NCBI GenBank assembly: GCA_965199815.1
Contig: CBDATE010000010.1
Coordinates: 1 to 64,000, forward strand
Direction of reading: 5' to 3'
Length of the DNA stretch: 64,000 nucleotides
From: Azotimanducus sp965199815
GTDB lineage: Bacteria; Pseudomonadota; Gammaproteobacteria; Pseudomonadales; Azotimanducaceae
The translations under genes and the position numbers were made by a program. Below are positions 36,504 to 44,482 of this stretch, in pieces (the first letter of the stretch is position 1; each line of letters begins with the position of its first letter). The notes beneath the pieces were generated by a model. That model had not been told where the DNA came from. It saw only the letters and a program-made list of their open reading frames with translations, and did not search any database.

Positions 36504-38438
36504 ATGCAACTGACACCGAGACATCTTCTCTGCGCGCTGCTGCTCGGTACAGCTGCGCTCATGCCAGCGGTGGCGACCGGCGAAGAGACCTGGGAGATGA
36601 ACCTGCGCGGTGCGGATATACGCGAACTCATCGGCAAGGTGTCGGAGATCAGCGGACGCAACTTCGTGCTCGACCCGCGAGTGCGCGGAGAAGTGACGGT
36701 CATAGCACCGCAACCGCTCGATGCAGATGGCATCTACGAGCTGTTTCTCGCGGTGCTCAGGGTGCACGGCTTTGCCGCCATAGACTCGGATACGGGCGTG
36801 AAGATCATTCCTCAGGCAACCGCCCGGCAATCGATTCCGCTGACCGACCCGGACACCCTGTCTGGCGAGGACCTGGTCACCGAAGCCCTGTCCGTGATCA
36901 ATGTACAGGCCAGCGGCCTGGTGGACATACTGCGTCCGCTGGTTGCCCAGCACGGACACATCTCGGCCGTGGAAAGCGCCAATGTCATCATCCTGAGTGA
37001 TCATGTGTCAAATCTGACGCGGCTCAAGAAGATCATCGAGGAAATCGATGTGGCCGATGAACTCGATATGCTGGTACTCCCGCTCGAACACATGTTCGTG
37101 GGCAATCTGGTGGAAATCCTGCAAAGGCTCGCGCCGGAAACGCTCGGACAGGTCGGCTCCGGCCCGCAGCGAGTGCAGCTCATTGGCAACAGCTTCAATA
37201 ATTCGCTGGTATTGCGGGGCAAATCCAGCGCAGTAGCACCAGTGCTCAAACTGGTACGGGAGCTTGATCAACCGGGGCGCGAAAACGGTGCGCCCGAGGT
37301 GCATTTTCTGCAACATTCCGATGCCACCGCAGTCGCGGAACTCTTGCGTGAACTCACCCCCACACCCAGTGGGGAAGATGCTACCGTGGATGTCACTATC
37401 GGCGTGGATACATCAACCAATTCGGTAGTTGTGCGCGCTGACCCACGAGTGCGGATGGAACTTCGCCAGGTGATCAGGCAACTGGATATCCGGCGGCCGC
37501 AGGTGTTGATTGAAGCGGCAATCATTGAAGTGTCGGTGATCGATACACTGAAAGCCGGCGTTGAGCTGGCGGTGGCCGATGGTGAGGGACGCTCGGTGCC
37601 ACTTGCCACCACGGCGCTCGATGCCACGCTCGCGCCGCTCTTTCGGGGGGTGTTGACGGATGAGAATGCCTCACGCGTTGATCCGATTGCAACGACAGCC
37701 GATGTGTATGGTGCGCGCCGGGGTGCATCCCTGGCCGTGGCGCGACTCGATGCGAGTGGCATCAGCTTCGCCGCCATGCTGCAACTACTCGCTACCAATA
37801 CCGCCGTCAACCTGCTGTCCACTCCGAGCGTGGTCACGCTCAACAATCAGGCAGCCAGCATCCAGGTAGGTCAGAACGTGCCTTTTCTGACCGGCACCTT
37901 TACCACTACCGCAGACGGTGCCAGCAACCCCTTTCGCACCACCGAACGACGCGACATAGGCATCACGCTTCAGGTCACGCCACAGATTAATACCGGGGAT
38001 GCCCTGCGTCTCGAGGTCATGCAGGTGGTGGAAACCATCGAACCGGTGGCGACTGCGACGGTGAACGATATAGTCACCAACAAGCGCGAAATATCCGCGA
38101 CCATCCTGGCTCAGGATGAACAGACCATCGTGCTCGGCGGCCTCATTCAGGACAATTTCGAGAGCATCGAGCGCAAGGTGCCCTTGCTTGGTGATATTCC
38201 CGTCCTGGGTCGGCTGTTCCGCTCGGATTCGGATACCCGTCGCAAACGCAACCTCATTGTGCTGCTGCGACCAACGATCCTGCGCGATGCCTCAGGAGTG
38301 GCGCAAGCCACCAGACGCAAGTATGAAGGTGTATTTGAAGCCGAACTCGAAGCGGGTGATGTGCCGTCAATCGAAGGCGTGTACGAGGGCCTCATGCGTG
38401 AATCCGAGGCATTTGCAGAGGATGCGACCGAGCAATGA
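36504..38438 (+). CDS. gspD: Type II secretion secretin GspD
   Basis: Outer-membrane channel of the type II system. Signal peptide (LLCALLLGTAALMPAVA), N0-N3 ring domains (NLRGADIRELIGKVSEISGRNFVLDP opening), then the secretin core with LSTPSVVTLNNQAASIQVGQ and VPLLGDIPVLGRLFRS. The start ATG 36504 follows gspC closely. At 644 aa it is full length. The rest of the gsp genes must lie elsewhere. Confidence 0.95.
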   Translation: MQLTPRHLLCALLLGTAALMPAVATGEETWEMNLRGADIRELIGKVSEISGRNFVLDPRVRGEVTVIAPQPLDADGIYELFLAVLRVHGFAAIDSDTGVKIIPQATARQSIPLTDPDTLSGEDLVTEALSVINVQASGLVDILRPLVAQHGHISAVESANVIILSDHVSNLTRLKKIIEEIDVADELDMLVLPLEHMFVGNLVEILQRLAPETLGQVGSGPQRVQLIGNSFNNSLVLRGKSSAVAPVLKLVRELDQPGRENGAPEVHFLQHSDATAVAELLRELTPTPSGEDATVDVTIGVDTSTNSVVVRADPRVRMELRQVIRQLDIRRPQVLIEAAIIEVSVIDTLKAGVELAVADGEGRSVPLATTALDATLAPLFRGVLTDENASRVDPIATTADVYGARRGASLAVARLDASGISFAAMLQLLATNTAVNLLSTPSVVTLNNQAASIQVGQNVPFLTGTFTTTADGASNPFRTTERRDIGITLQVTPQINTGDALRLEVMQVVETIEPVATATVNDIVTNKREISATILAQDEQTIVLGGLIQDNFESIERKVPLLGDIPVLGRLFRSDSDTRRKRNLIVLLRPTILRDASGVAQATRRKYEGVFEAELEAGDVPSIEGVYEGLMRESEAFAEDATEQ

Positions 38439-38881
38439 TGCCGGGGCGACTGATGCGTGTGTCCTGAAGGGGTGCTCTTCTTGTCCGGGGAAAACCCGAC
38501 GGCATAGGGATGTAGGGAGGGAGGTATGCCGCCGGGCGAACCCTGAAACTCAATCTCGAATCAGCTTGAATCGGTGTGCTCGGGTAGTCGAGCTTGATTC
38601 CTGCTGCAATGCAATTGGCTACTATAAACTGATTCGAGCGTGAGTATTTACTTGAGTTGTGAGTGTTACGCACATGTGTGCAAGAACTGTCTCTCGCCAG
38701 TGCAACTTTTTGAACACGCATCGCAAGCCGGATATTCTCCGTTTATGCACATGTCATTCACATGATTGGCACACGATTGGCACACGATTGGCACACGATT
38801 GGCACACGATTGGCCCGGCGATTGCTGTGCGTATCACTTCTGAACACCGCAAGCTGATCCGGGCAGTGCCCGTCAACAACT
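38439..38881. other. Intergenic region between gspD and tusA
   Basis: About 440 bases with no credible gene. It holds a hairpin CGGCATA/TATGCCG (38500-38531) whose 18-base loop contains four G-runs, and a direct 11-bp tandem repeat at 38764-38814. Both genes end here (convergent), so terminator elements are expected; no classic stem plus T-run was found. Confidence 0.6.
38764..38814. repeat. 11-bp tandem repeat
   Basis: Four full copies of GATTGGCACAC (38764, 38775, 38786, 38797) and a partial fifth at 38808. It lies between gspD and tusA. The period close to one DNA turn would put a binding surface on one face of the helix; function unknown. Confidence 0.9.
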
Positions 38882-39139
38882 TCATGCCCCACCTTTTTCA
38901 ACAACATAGACATAGAGTTCGGCTTCTTGCGAGGCGTACAGCAAGCGGTGTCCGAGGAAGTGGCAGTAGTCGGAGAAATCCTTGCGGGTCGTTGGGTCGG
39001 TCGCGGTGATGCGTATGCGCTCACCAACCGACATGTCACGAACGCAGTTGCGCAGCAGCATGAGCGGCTCCGGGCAGGTCAACCCCCTGGCATCGAGGCT
39101 TCTTTGCGTCATCTGCTGTGTTGTCGGCGTATCTTGCAT
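38882..39139 (-). CDS. tusA: TusA-family sulfur carrier
   Basis: Small sulfur-transfer protein (85 aa), used in tRNA thiolation or other sulfur relays. The CPEP signature is in LDARGLTCPEPLMLL, with the cysteine persulfide site. The family's beta-alpha fold follows (TRKDFSDYCHFLGH). The start may be 39139 or MTQRSLDARG at 39112; no clear Shine-Dalgarno helps. It is divergent from the twelve-gene cluster that begins at 39186. Confidence 0.87.
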   Translation of the reverse strand: MQDTPTTQQMTQRSLDARGLTCPEPLMLLRNCVRDMSVGERIRITATDPTTRKDFSDYCHFLGHRLLYASQEAELYVYVVEKGGA

Positions 39140-39185
39140 CAGGATATGGAGTAATCTCTCACTACATTCAACCAGACAGACATTC

Positions 39186-40538
39186 GTGCATACATGTCCC
39201 CGGATTCAGGCAAGGCTTCGGGCAGCGCTCCTGCTGGCAGCCTGCATCGGCAGTCAACAACTATACGCGACACCCGATACCGAAACGCGCATCGAGACAG
39301 CGCGGTTTGAGCTTGCTTCAGCCCTGGAGCGTACCAGAGAGCAGATTGCGCGCCTTGAAGGTACAGAAGCCATCGCGCCTCTCGAGCAGGCTATTCGTGG
39401 CTTCGAGATACAAATCTTCAGAGATGCCCCGGAACTGGCAGAAGCCTGGATGTGGCTTGGCGATGCCTATCTGCAAGCCGAGCAGATACAGGCCGCGAGC
39501 AATGCCTACGAACAATCGATTCACATCACGCGTGTGAATCGCGGACTGTTCACACTGGAACAGCTTGAAACCCTGTACCGCCAGGCCAGGCTGCTTGAAA
39601 CCACTGGCGACCTTGATGGTGCCACCGCGCGCGAAGAATACGCTCTGGTCCTGCAGCGACGACAATTCGGGCGTACCCCCGAACTGGTTCCGAGCCTGAA
39701 TCGTCTGGCCGGGTGGTATCTCTCGCTGTCCGAACCTGTGCGTGCACGCCAGTTGTACGACGAAGCTATCTCGACTATGGAAAGTGCCCCCGACAAGCAC
39801 GACACAACACTCAAGAGCGCGTTGATAGACTCCCATGTTGGTATCGCGAATGCCTATCGTATGGAGCGATTCCCTCCTGACGGCTTCTACGAAGATGAGG
39901 ACAAGGAATTCAACTGGCGGGCGGGACAGCGGCAACCCGCCAAATTGAACCTGTCTCACGGTCTGTATTTCGCGCCGGCCAATCGCGCCCTGTTGCGTGC
40001 CGAGGCTCTGCTGGCACCGCAGGCCGATGCTTCCGATGCAGCCAGATTGCGACTGTCAACAGTCAGAATCGCCCTCGGAGACTTGAACATGCTGTTCGAG
40101 CGCTGGGGCAGCGCCGAACAGTGGTACAAGTCCGTCTTTGCACTCTGGGAAGGCTTGCCAGAGGGCGAGCCACAGGAGACCGGGCAAACTCTGGACGAGA
40201 GACTGCACACCTGGTTCGGCAATCCGGTTCCGCTGCATCTTCCCCTGCCAAAGGATATAGGGCGGGTCAAGGACTACCCACCGGAAAGGATTGGCATCGG
40301 ATCGATTACGCTCGCTTTTTCACTGTCTCCGCAAGGCAAGGTCGAACGTATCAAGACGCTTGACATGGAGCCTGACCGGTTTCGGGACCTGCGTTTCCGG
40401 CGTATCCTGCGTGAATCGCGCTTTCGTCCGCGCATCGAGCAGGGTGTAGCCGTGAGTTCTGAAGAATTCGTCCATCGCCACGAGTTCCTGTACGTGACGC
40501 AGGATGCGTCAGGCGCAGAATCGGGCACTGCGGATTGA
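39186..40538 (+). CDS. Exported TPR-like protein with TonB-C-like end
   Basis: About 450 aa. A signal peptide (LRAALLLAACIGSQQLYA) precedes a helical tetratricopeptide-like region (PELAEAWMWLGDAYLQAEQIQAA). The C-terminal 80 residues (IGIGSITLAFSLSPQGKVER, FRRILRESRFRPR) have the beta-alpha-beta look of TonB C-terminal domains, which bind outer-membrane partners. GTG 39186 is chosen because it starts the signal peptide; no strong Shine-Dalgarno is present. First gene of the envelope cluster; its role there is inferred to be scaffolding or peptidoglycan/outer-membrane contact. Confidence 0.65.
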   Translation: MHTCPRIQARLRAALLLAACIGSQQLYATPDTETRIETARFELASALERTREQIARLEGTEAIAPLEQAIRGFEIQIFRDAPELAEAWMWLGDAYLQAEQIQAASNAYEQSIHITRVNRGLFTLEQLETLYRQARLLETTGDLDGATAREEYALVLQRRQFGRTPELVPSLNRLAGWYLSLSEPVRARQLYDEAISTMESAPDKHDTTLKSALIDSHVGIANAYRMERFPPDGFYEDEDKEFNWRAGQRQPAKLNLSHGLYFAPANRALLRAEALLAPQADASDAARLRLSTVRIALGDLNMLFERWGSAEQWYKSVFALWEGLPEGEPQETGQTLDERLHTWFGNPVPLHLPLPKDIGRVKDYPPERIGIGSITLAFSLSPQGKVERIKTLDMEPDRFRDLRFRRILRESRFRPRIEQGVAVSSEEFVHRHEFLYVTQDASGAESGTAD

Positions 40539-40626
40539 CATACTGTACGTATAATCAGACTCTCGGAATACACGCGTTTGCAGACGGCCAACCAGGGAAA
40601 ACCACTGCGTGAGAGGCAGCCTCGAT

Positions 40627-41634
40627 ATGTCAATCGAACCACTCCGAACAAGAGCACCCGCGCTCCTGCTGACCCTGCTCATGGTCATGCTGATCAGTGC
40701 CTGCACTCCGCAATCGAGCAGTTCGCCCCCGGGAGTGCCCTCGCTACCCTCTGCCGGCGGTCAGGCTGGTAGCCCTCCCCCCGGGGGAGGCCCTGCGGGT
40801 GGTGGTGCGCCTTCGGCTGGCGGGGATGCGGGTGGTGGCAGCTCCGGCGAAGGCGGCGCAACGAATGCCGGTACGCCGTCCGGCAGCGCGGATGGCAGCG
40901 CTTCCGGCGGAGGGAGCTCCGCTGGAAGCATGCCATCTGGCAGCGCTTCTGGCGGAGGGAGCTCCGCTGGAAGCATGCCGTCTGGCAGCACTTCCGGAGA
41001 TGGCGGACAGGACGGTGCGCAAAGCTCATCCAATGGTACGCAATCATCCTCCGGAAGCGGACAGCCGACAGCAAGTGCCTCCGGCAGCTCGGGAAGCCAA
41101 CCGGCGGGGAGTGGCGCTGCGTCAGCCGGTGGCGGTACAGGTGGCGGTGCAGGTGGCGGTACGGGTGGCGGCGGGACAGTTGGTGGTACAAGTGGTGGCG
41201 GCGGTATTGGCACAGGCGATATCGGCGGTGCCGCGGCCATTTTCAACAAGGCGCTCGGCGACTTTGACGGTGTCATCCTTGCCGGTCAGCGACGCGGCGC
41301 ATCCACTTCGGGCACAAGCGGCGAGCTGCCGGGCAGCAACGCCGGCAACAGAACAGGATCAGGCTCAGCCAGGCAAGGCACTGGTACGATTGCCGGTGCC
41401 CGCGGGAATTTCCCCGGCGGCACACAAACCACAAGCCGCGGCATGGGCTCGGGCGGGAGCGGCAAAGCTCCGCGTGGCAGCAACGCGACAGTCGATGATA
41501 TCCCGCCCGATATTCCGGTTGCCGACGATGATGATGTCCTCGCACGCCAACTGCGGGAAGCCGCCATGAACGAGCAGGACCCGGAACTTCGCGAAAAGCT
41601 CTGGGAAGAGTACCGACGCTACATCAAAGGCTGA
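40627..41634 (+). CDS. Gly/Ser-rich lipoprotein
   Basis: A 335-residue predicted lipoprotein: signal LLLTLLMVMLISAC ends in lipobox ISAC. Residues about 30-220 are extremely rich in Gly, Ser, Ala and Pro, with two near-perfect 45-bp copies encoding GSASGGGSSAGSMPS. The C-terminal 45 residues are ordered and charged (PVADDDDVLARQLREAAMNE, then ELREKLWEEYRRYIKG), the only part likely to fold and bind a partner. An upstream GTG at 40609 is possible. Confidence 0.7.
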   Translation: MSIEPLRTRAPALLLTLLMVMLISACTPQSSSSPPGVPSLPSAGGQAGSPPPGGGPAGGGAPSAGGDAGGGSSGEGGATNAGTPSGSADGSASGGGSSAGSMPSGSASGGGSSAGSMPSGSTSGDGGQDGAQSSSNGTQSSSGSGQPTASASGSSGSQPAGSGAASAGGGTGGGAGGGTGGGGTVGGTSGGGGIGTGDIGGAAAIFNKALGDFDGVILAGQRRGASTSGTSGELPGSNAGNRTGSGSARQGTGTIAGARGNFPGGTQTTSRGMGSGGSGKAPRGSNATVDDIPPDIPVADDDDVLARQLREAAMNEQDPELREKLWEEYRRYIKG

Positions 41635-41676
41635 AGATTGACACATGACTCACAGTCACTGGAGACTACCAACATC

Positions 41677-42951
41677 ATGAACCCCTCGCGAATCTGCCTC
41701 GTCCTGTCGCTTGCCATCCCGCTGCTCGCCATGTCTCTCGGCGGCTGTGCGACCACGGCCGAAGTGCGCCGGGTGGACATCACTCCGGCGAAGCAGAGTC
41801 CGCAGCCAATTGACGAAATGCGCCTGCTCGATGTCGGCATACTGCACTTTCAGCCGAACATCCCGGAGGATTTCGACGAGCAGATTGAAGACAACATCAT
41901 GCCCGAGATTCGCCGCGCCGAAGCCTATTTCCTGGCCTATCAGCAAAAGCTGGTGCTTGAAGGCACAGGCAATTGGGGAGCAGTGCGCGTACTTCCGCGG
42001 CCGAGCAACGCAGTCGATGTCCTCCTCGAAGGGCAGATCGATGTTTCCAATGGCGAGCGACTGGCGGTGCACGCCAAGGCAACCGATGCCACCGGACGCA
42101 TCTGGCTGAACAAATCCTACAAGGCGCTTACCAGCCGCTATTCCTACGGGAACAGGCAGGGCGAACAGATAGATCCCTACCACGGGGTCTTCCGCGAGAT
42201 CGCCGACGACCTGCTCAAAGCCATGCTGGAACTGCGCGATGAGCAGCTCGACCGCATCAAGCTCGCGGGGGAATTGCGCTTTGCGCGCGACTTCTCCACG
42301 GAAGGATTCGGCGACAACATCAGCATCCGGCGCGACGGACGGGTCACCATCAAGCGCCTGCCCGCCGAAGGCGACCCGATGTTCGCGCGGGTGCGCGAGA
42401 TTCGCAAGAAGGAACATCTGTTCATCGACACCCTGGACGAGTACTACGGTCAATTCAGCGACGAAATGTCAACGGCCTACAACGAATGGCGACAAGCTTC
42501 CTTCGAGGAGGTGTATCAACAGCAGGCGATGAAGCGCGAAGCACTGACAGAACTCATCGCCGGTGCCGCGCTGATTGCCGGTGGCATCTACGCACAGACG
42601 AGCAGCAATCCGATTACCACAACCTCCGGGGCGGTGGGCATGGCAGGCGGCGCGGGGCTCATCAAGAGTGGTCTGGACAAGCGCGCCGCGGCCCAGATTC
42701 ACTCGGAAATCCTGGCGGAACTCGGCGAGTCCGCGGGCGAGTCCATCGCCCCGCACACGATCGAGCTGGAGAATCGCACCATCTATCTGACAGGCAATGT
42801 CGAGGCACAGTACGAAGTCTTTCGCGAGGCCCTGCGTCGCTTGTACTTCGAGGAAATGGGACTGACGCTACCGGAAGAAGCGGCTGACTCGGACGTACAG
42901 GCAGAGCGCCCGCAACCCGAGCAGGTGCCAGAGACCCCGTACACCGGCTAG
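41677..42951 (+). CDS. Lipoprotein of unknown function, envelope cluster
   Basis: 424 aa, signal ending in LGGC (lipobox), so probably outer-membrane-anchored. ATG 41677 has GGAGA upstream. The N-terminal half (LLDVGILHFQPNIPEDFD, VLLEGQIDVSNGERLAVHAK) looks like a compact alpha/beta domain faintly reminiscent of CsgG/LpoB-type lipoproteins. Further on there is a Gly/Ala-rich hydrophobic stretch (ELIAGAALIAGGIYAQT, GAVGMAGGAGLIKSG) that could insert in a membrane. The end is an acidic tail. I do not recognise the family. Confidence 0.65.
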   Translation: MNPSRICLVLSLAIPLLAMSLGGCATTAEVRRVDITPAKQSPQPIDEMRLLDVGILHFQPNIPEDFDEQIEDNIMPEIRRAEAYFLAYQQKLVLEGTGNWGAVRVLPRPSNAVDVLLEGQIDVSNGERLAVHAKATDATGRIWLNKSYKALTSRYSYGNRQGEQIDPYHGVFREIADDLLKAMLELRDEQLDRIKLAGELRFARDFSTEGFGDNISIRRDGRVTIKRLPAEGDPMFARVREIRKKEHLFIDTLDEYYGQFSDEMSTAYNEWRQASFEEVYQQQAMKREALTELIAGAALIAGGIYAQTSSNPITTTSGAVGMAGGAGLIKSGLDKRAAAQIHSEILAELGESAGESIAPHTIELENRTIYLTGNVEAQYEVFREALRRLYFEEMGLTLPEEAADSDVQAERPQPEQVPETPYTG

Positions 42952-42999
42952 ACCAGATTGCGTCCTGCGGCGCAGACTCCGGGCCGCCACCGGCAGCAA

Positions 43000-44478
43000 A
43001 TGTCTGATTCTGAAGTCATCCAACCGCGCAAGGTACAGCTCGGTGCCGACACCTCGCTGGTGCCCGGATTCAGGTTCAGGTACATCTGGGTGACCCTGGC
43101 CGTGGGTCTCGCAGCCTTGTCCCTGACTGCGCTCATTCTGTTGGCACCGGAAATATCACGCGACCCGCCGCCGCCACCTCAGCCACAGACAGGGGCAGCG
43201 CCGATGGCGGACAGAGGCGAGCTCTCCACCCCCTTGCAGATGCAGCGACACGAGCGCGCGCTCGAAGAGGCGAACCGTTTCGTCAGGCAATTCACGGAAC
43301 TCGAAATTGAACTTGAAGACGCATGGAATGTGCGCGCCTGGGGCAAACAGGCATTCGAAGCGGCGGGGCAGCTGGCAATCGAAGCCGAACGCGCCTTTTC
43401 CGAGCGAGACTACGAATCGGCAATGACAGGCTACACGCAAGGTGTCGGCGCGCTGGAGAACATGCTCGCGAATGCGCGCTCGAACTACGAACAGCAGGTG
43501 CAGATCGCCCTTGATGCACTCGCCGAACGCGATGCCGAAGCGGCCAGTCAGGCGCTCGATGCGGCCGCGCTCTATCAGCCGGAGGCCGCCATGATCGAGA
43601 GTGGTCGGCGACGACTCGCGCGGCTTGATGAACTCGATGCCCTGCTCAACCGGGCATCCGAGGCAGAGACCGGCGGCAACTACGGCGAAGCCCTTCGTCT
43701 GGCCGAACAAGCGCGCGCCATGGATCCGGGTACGCGAGGCATCGCCGACATCATCAGCCGCTTGCGCCAGGCGGGCCTTGATGCGAAGTTCAGGGCGATA
43801 CTGGCAGAAGGTTATACCGCTCTTGATGGCGAGGACTTCGAGAGCGCAGAAACGGCCTTCACGGCGGCGCTCGCCCTGATTCCGGGTGACCCGGCGGCTC
43901 GACAGGGACTCGATCAGGTGCTGACCAGCCGCTCGAACTCGCGCATCCGGATCGGGTTGGCCGAGGCGACGCAAAAGATCCAGGCAGAAGACTGGGAAGG
44001 CGCAATCGAGGCACTTGAACAGGTGCGCCAGATCGATCCCAACCTGAGCGAAGTCAATGCAGGTCTCCTGAATGCTCGCAGTCGCAAGGCGCTCGACGAG
44101 GCGCTCGACGAAGTGCTGCGCGACCCGGGGCGGTTGGCCGATGAGCGCCGCTTCACGCGCGCCAGCACACTGCTGAGCGAGAGTTCACGCATCGAGTTGG
44201 CCGGGCCAAGGCTGAGCGCACAGCGCGAGAAGCTTGCCGAGTTCATCGACATCGCCTCCGGAGAAGCCAGGGTCACCCTCTTGTCCGACGACAAGACGGA
44301 TGTGCGCCTGCAATACCACGGAGACCTCGGTCGATTCAGGCAGCGCGAGATGATTCTGCGACCTGGCCGCTATCTGATTCAGGGCGGTCGTGACGGCTAC
44401 CGCGATGTACGCTTCGAGGTTGACGTAGCGCCCGGTGAGCAGCGCATCGAAGTGCTGTGCGAGGAGCCGGTGCGCTAG
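43000..44478 (+). CDS. Membrane-anchored TPR-like protein with PEGA-like end
   Basis: About 492 aa. One N-terminal transmembrane helix (IWVTLAVGLAALSLTALILLA), a Pro-rich link, then a long periplasmic helical repeat region with TPR-like pairs (DYESAMTGYTQGVGALENML, AEALRLAEQARAMDPGTRGI-type, WEGAIEALEQVRQIDPNLSE). The last 70 residues (VTLLSDDKTDVRL, LRPGRYLIQGGRDGYRDV) resemble a PEGA domain. ATG 43000 is preferred; the gene is followed four bases later by the PEGA-SUMF1 gene. Confidence 0.65.
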   Translation: MSDSEVIQPRKVQLGADTSLVPGFRFRYIWVTLAVGLAALSLTALILLAPEISRDPPPPPQPQTGAAPMADRGELSTPLQMQRHERALEEANRFVRQFTELEIELEDAWNVRAWGKQAFEAAGQLAIEAERAFSERDYESAMTGYTQGVGALENMLANARSNYEQQVQIALDALAERDAEAASQALDAAALYQPEAAMIESGRRRLARLDELDALLNRASEAETGGNYGEALRLAEQARAMDPGTRGIADIISRLRQAGLDAKFRAILAEGYTALDGEDFESAETAFTAALALIPGDPAARQGLDQVLTSRSNSRIRIGLAEATQKIQAEDWEGAIEALEQVRQIDPNLSEVNAGLLNARSRKALDEALDEVLRDPGRLADERRFTRASTLLSESSRIELAGPRLSAQREKLAEFIDIASGEARVTLLSDDKTDVRLQYHGDLGRFRQREMILRPGRYLIQGGRDGYRDVRFEVDVAPGEQRIEVLCEEPVR

Positions 44479-44482
44479 CCTG

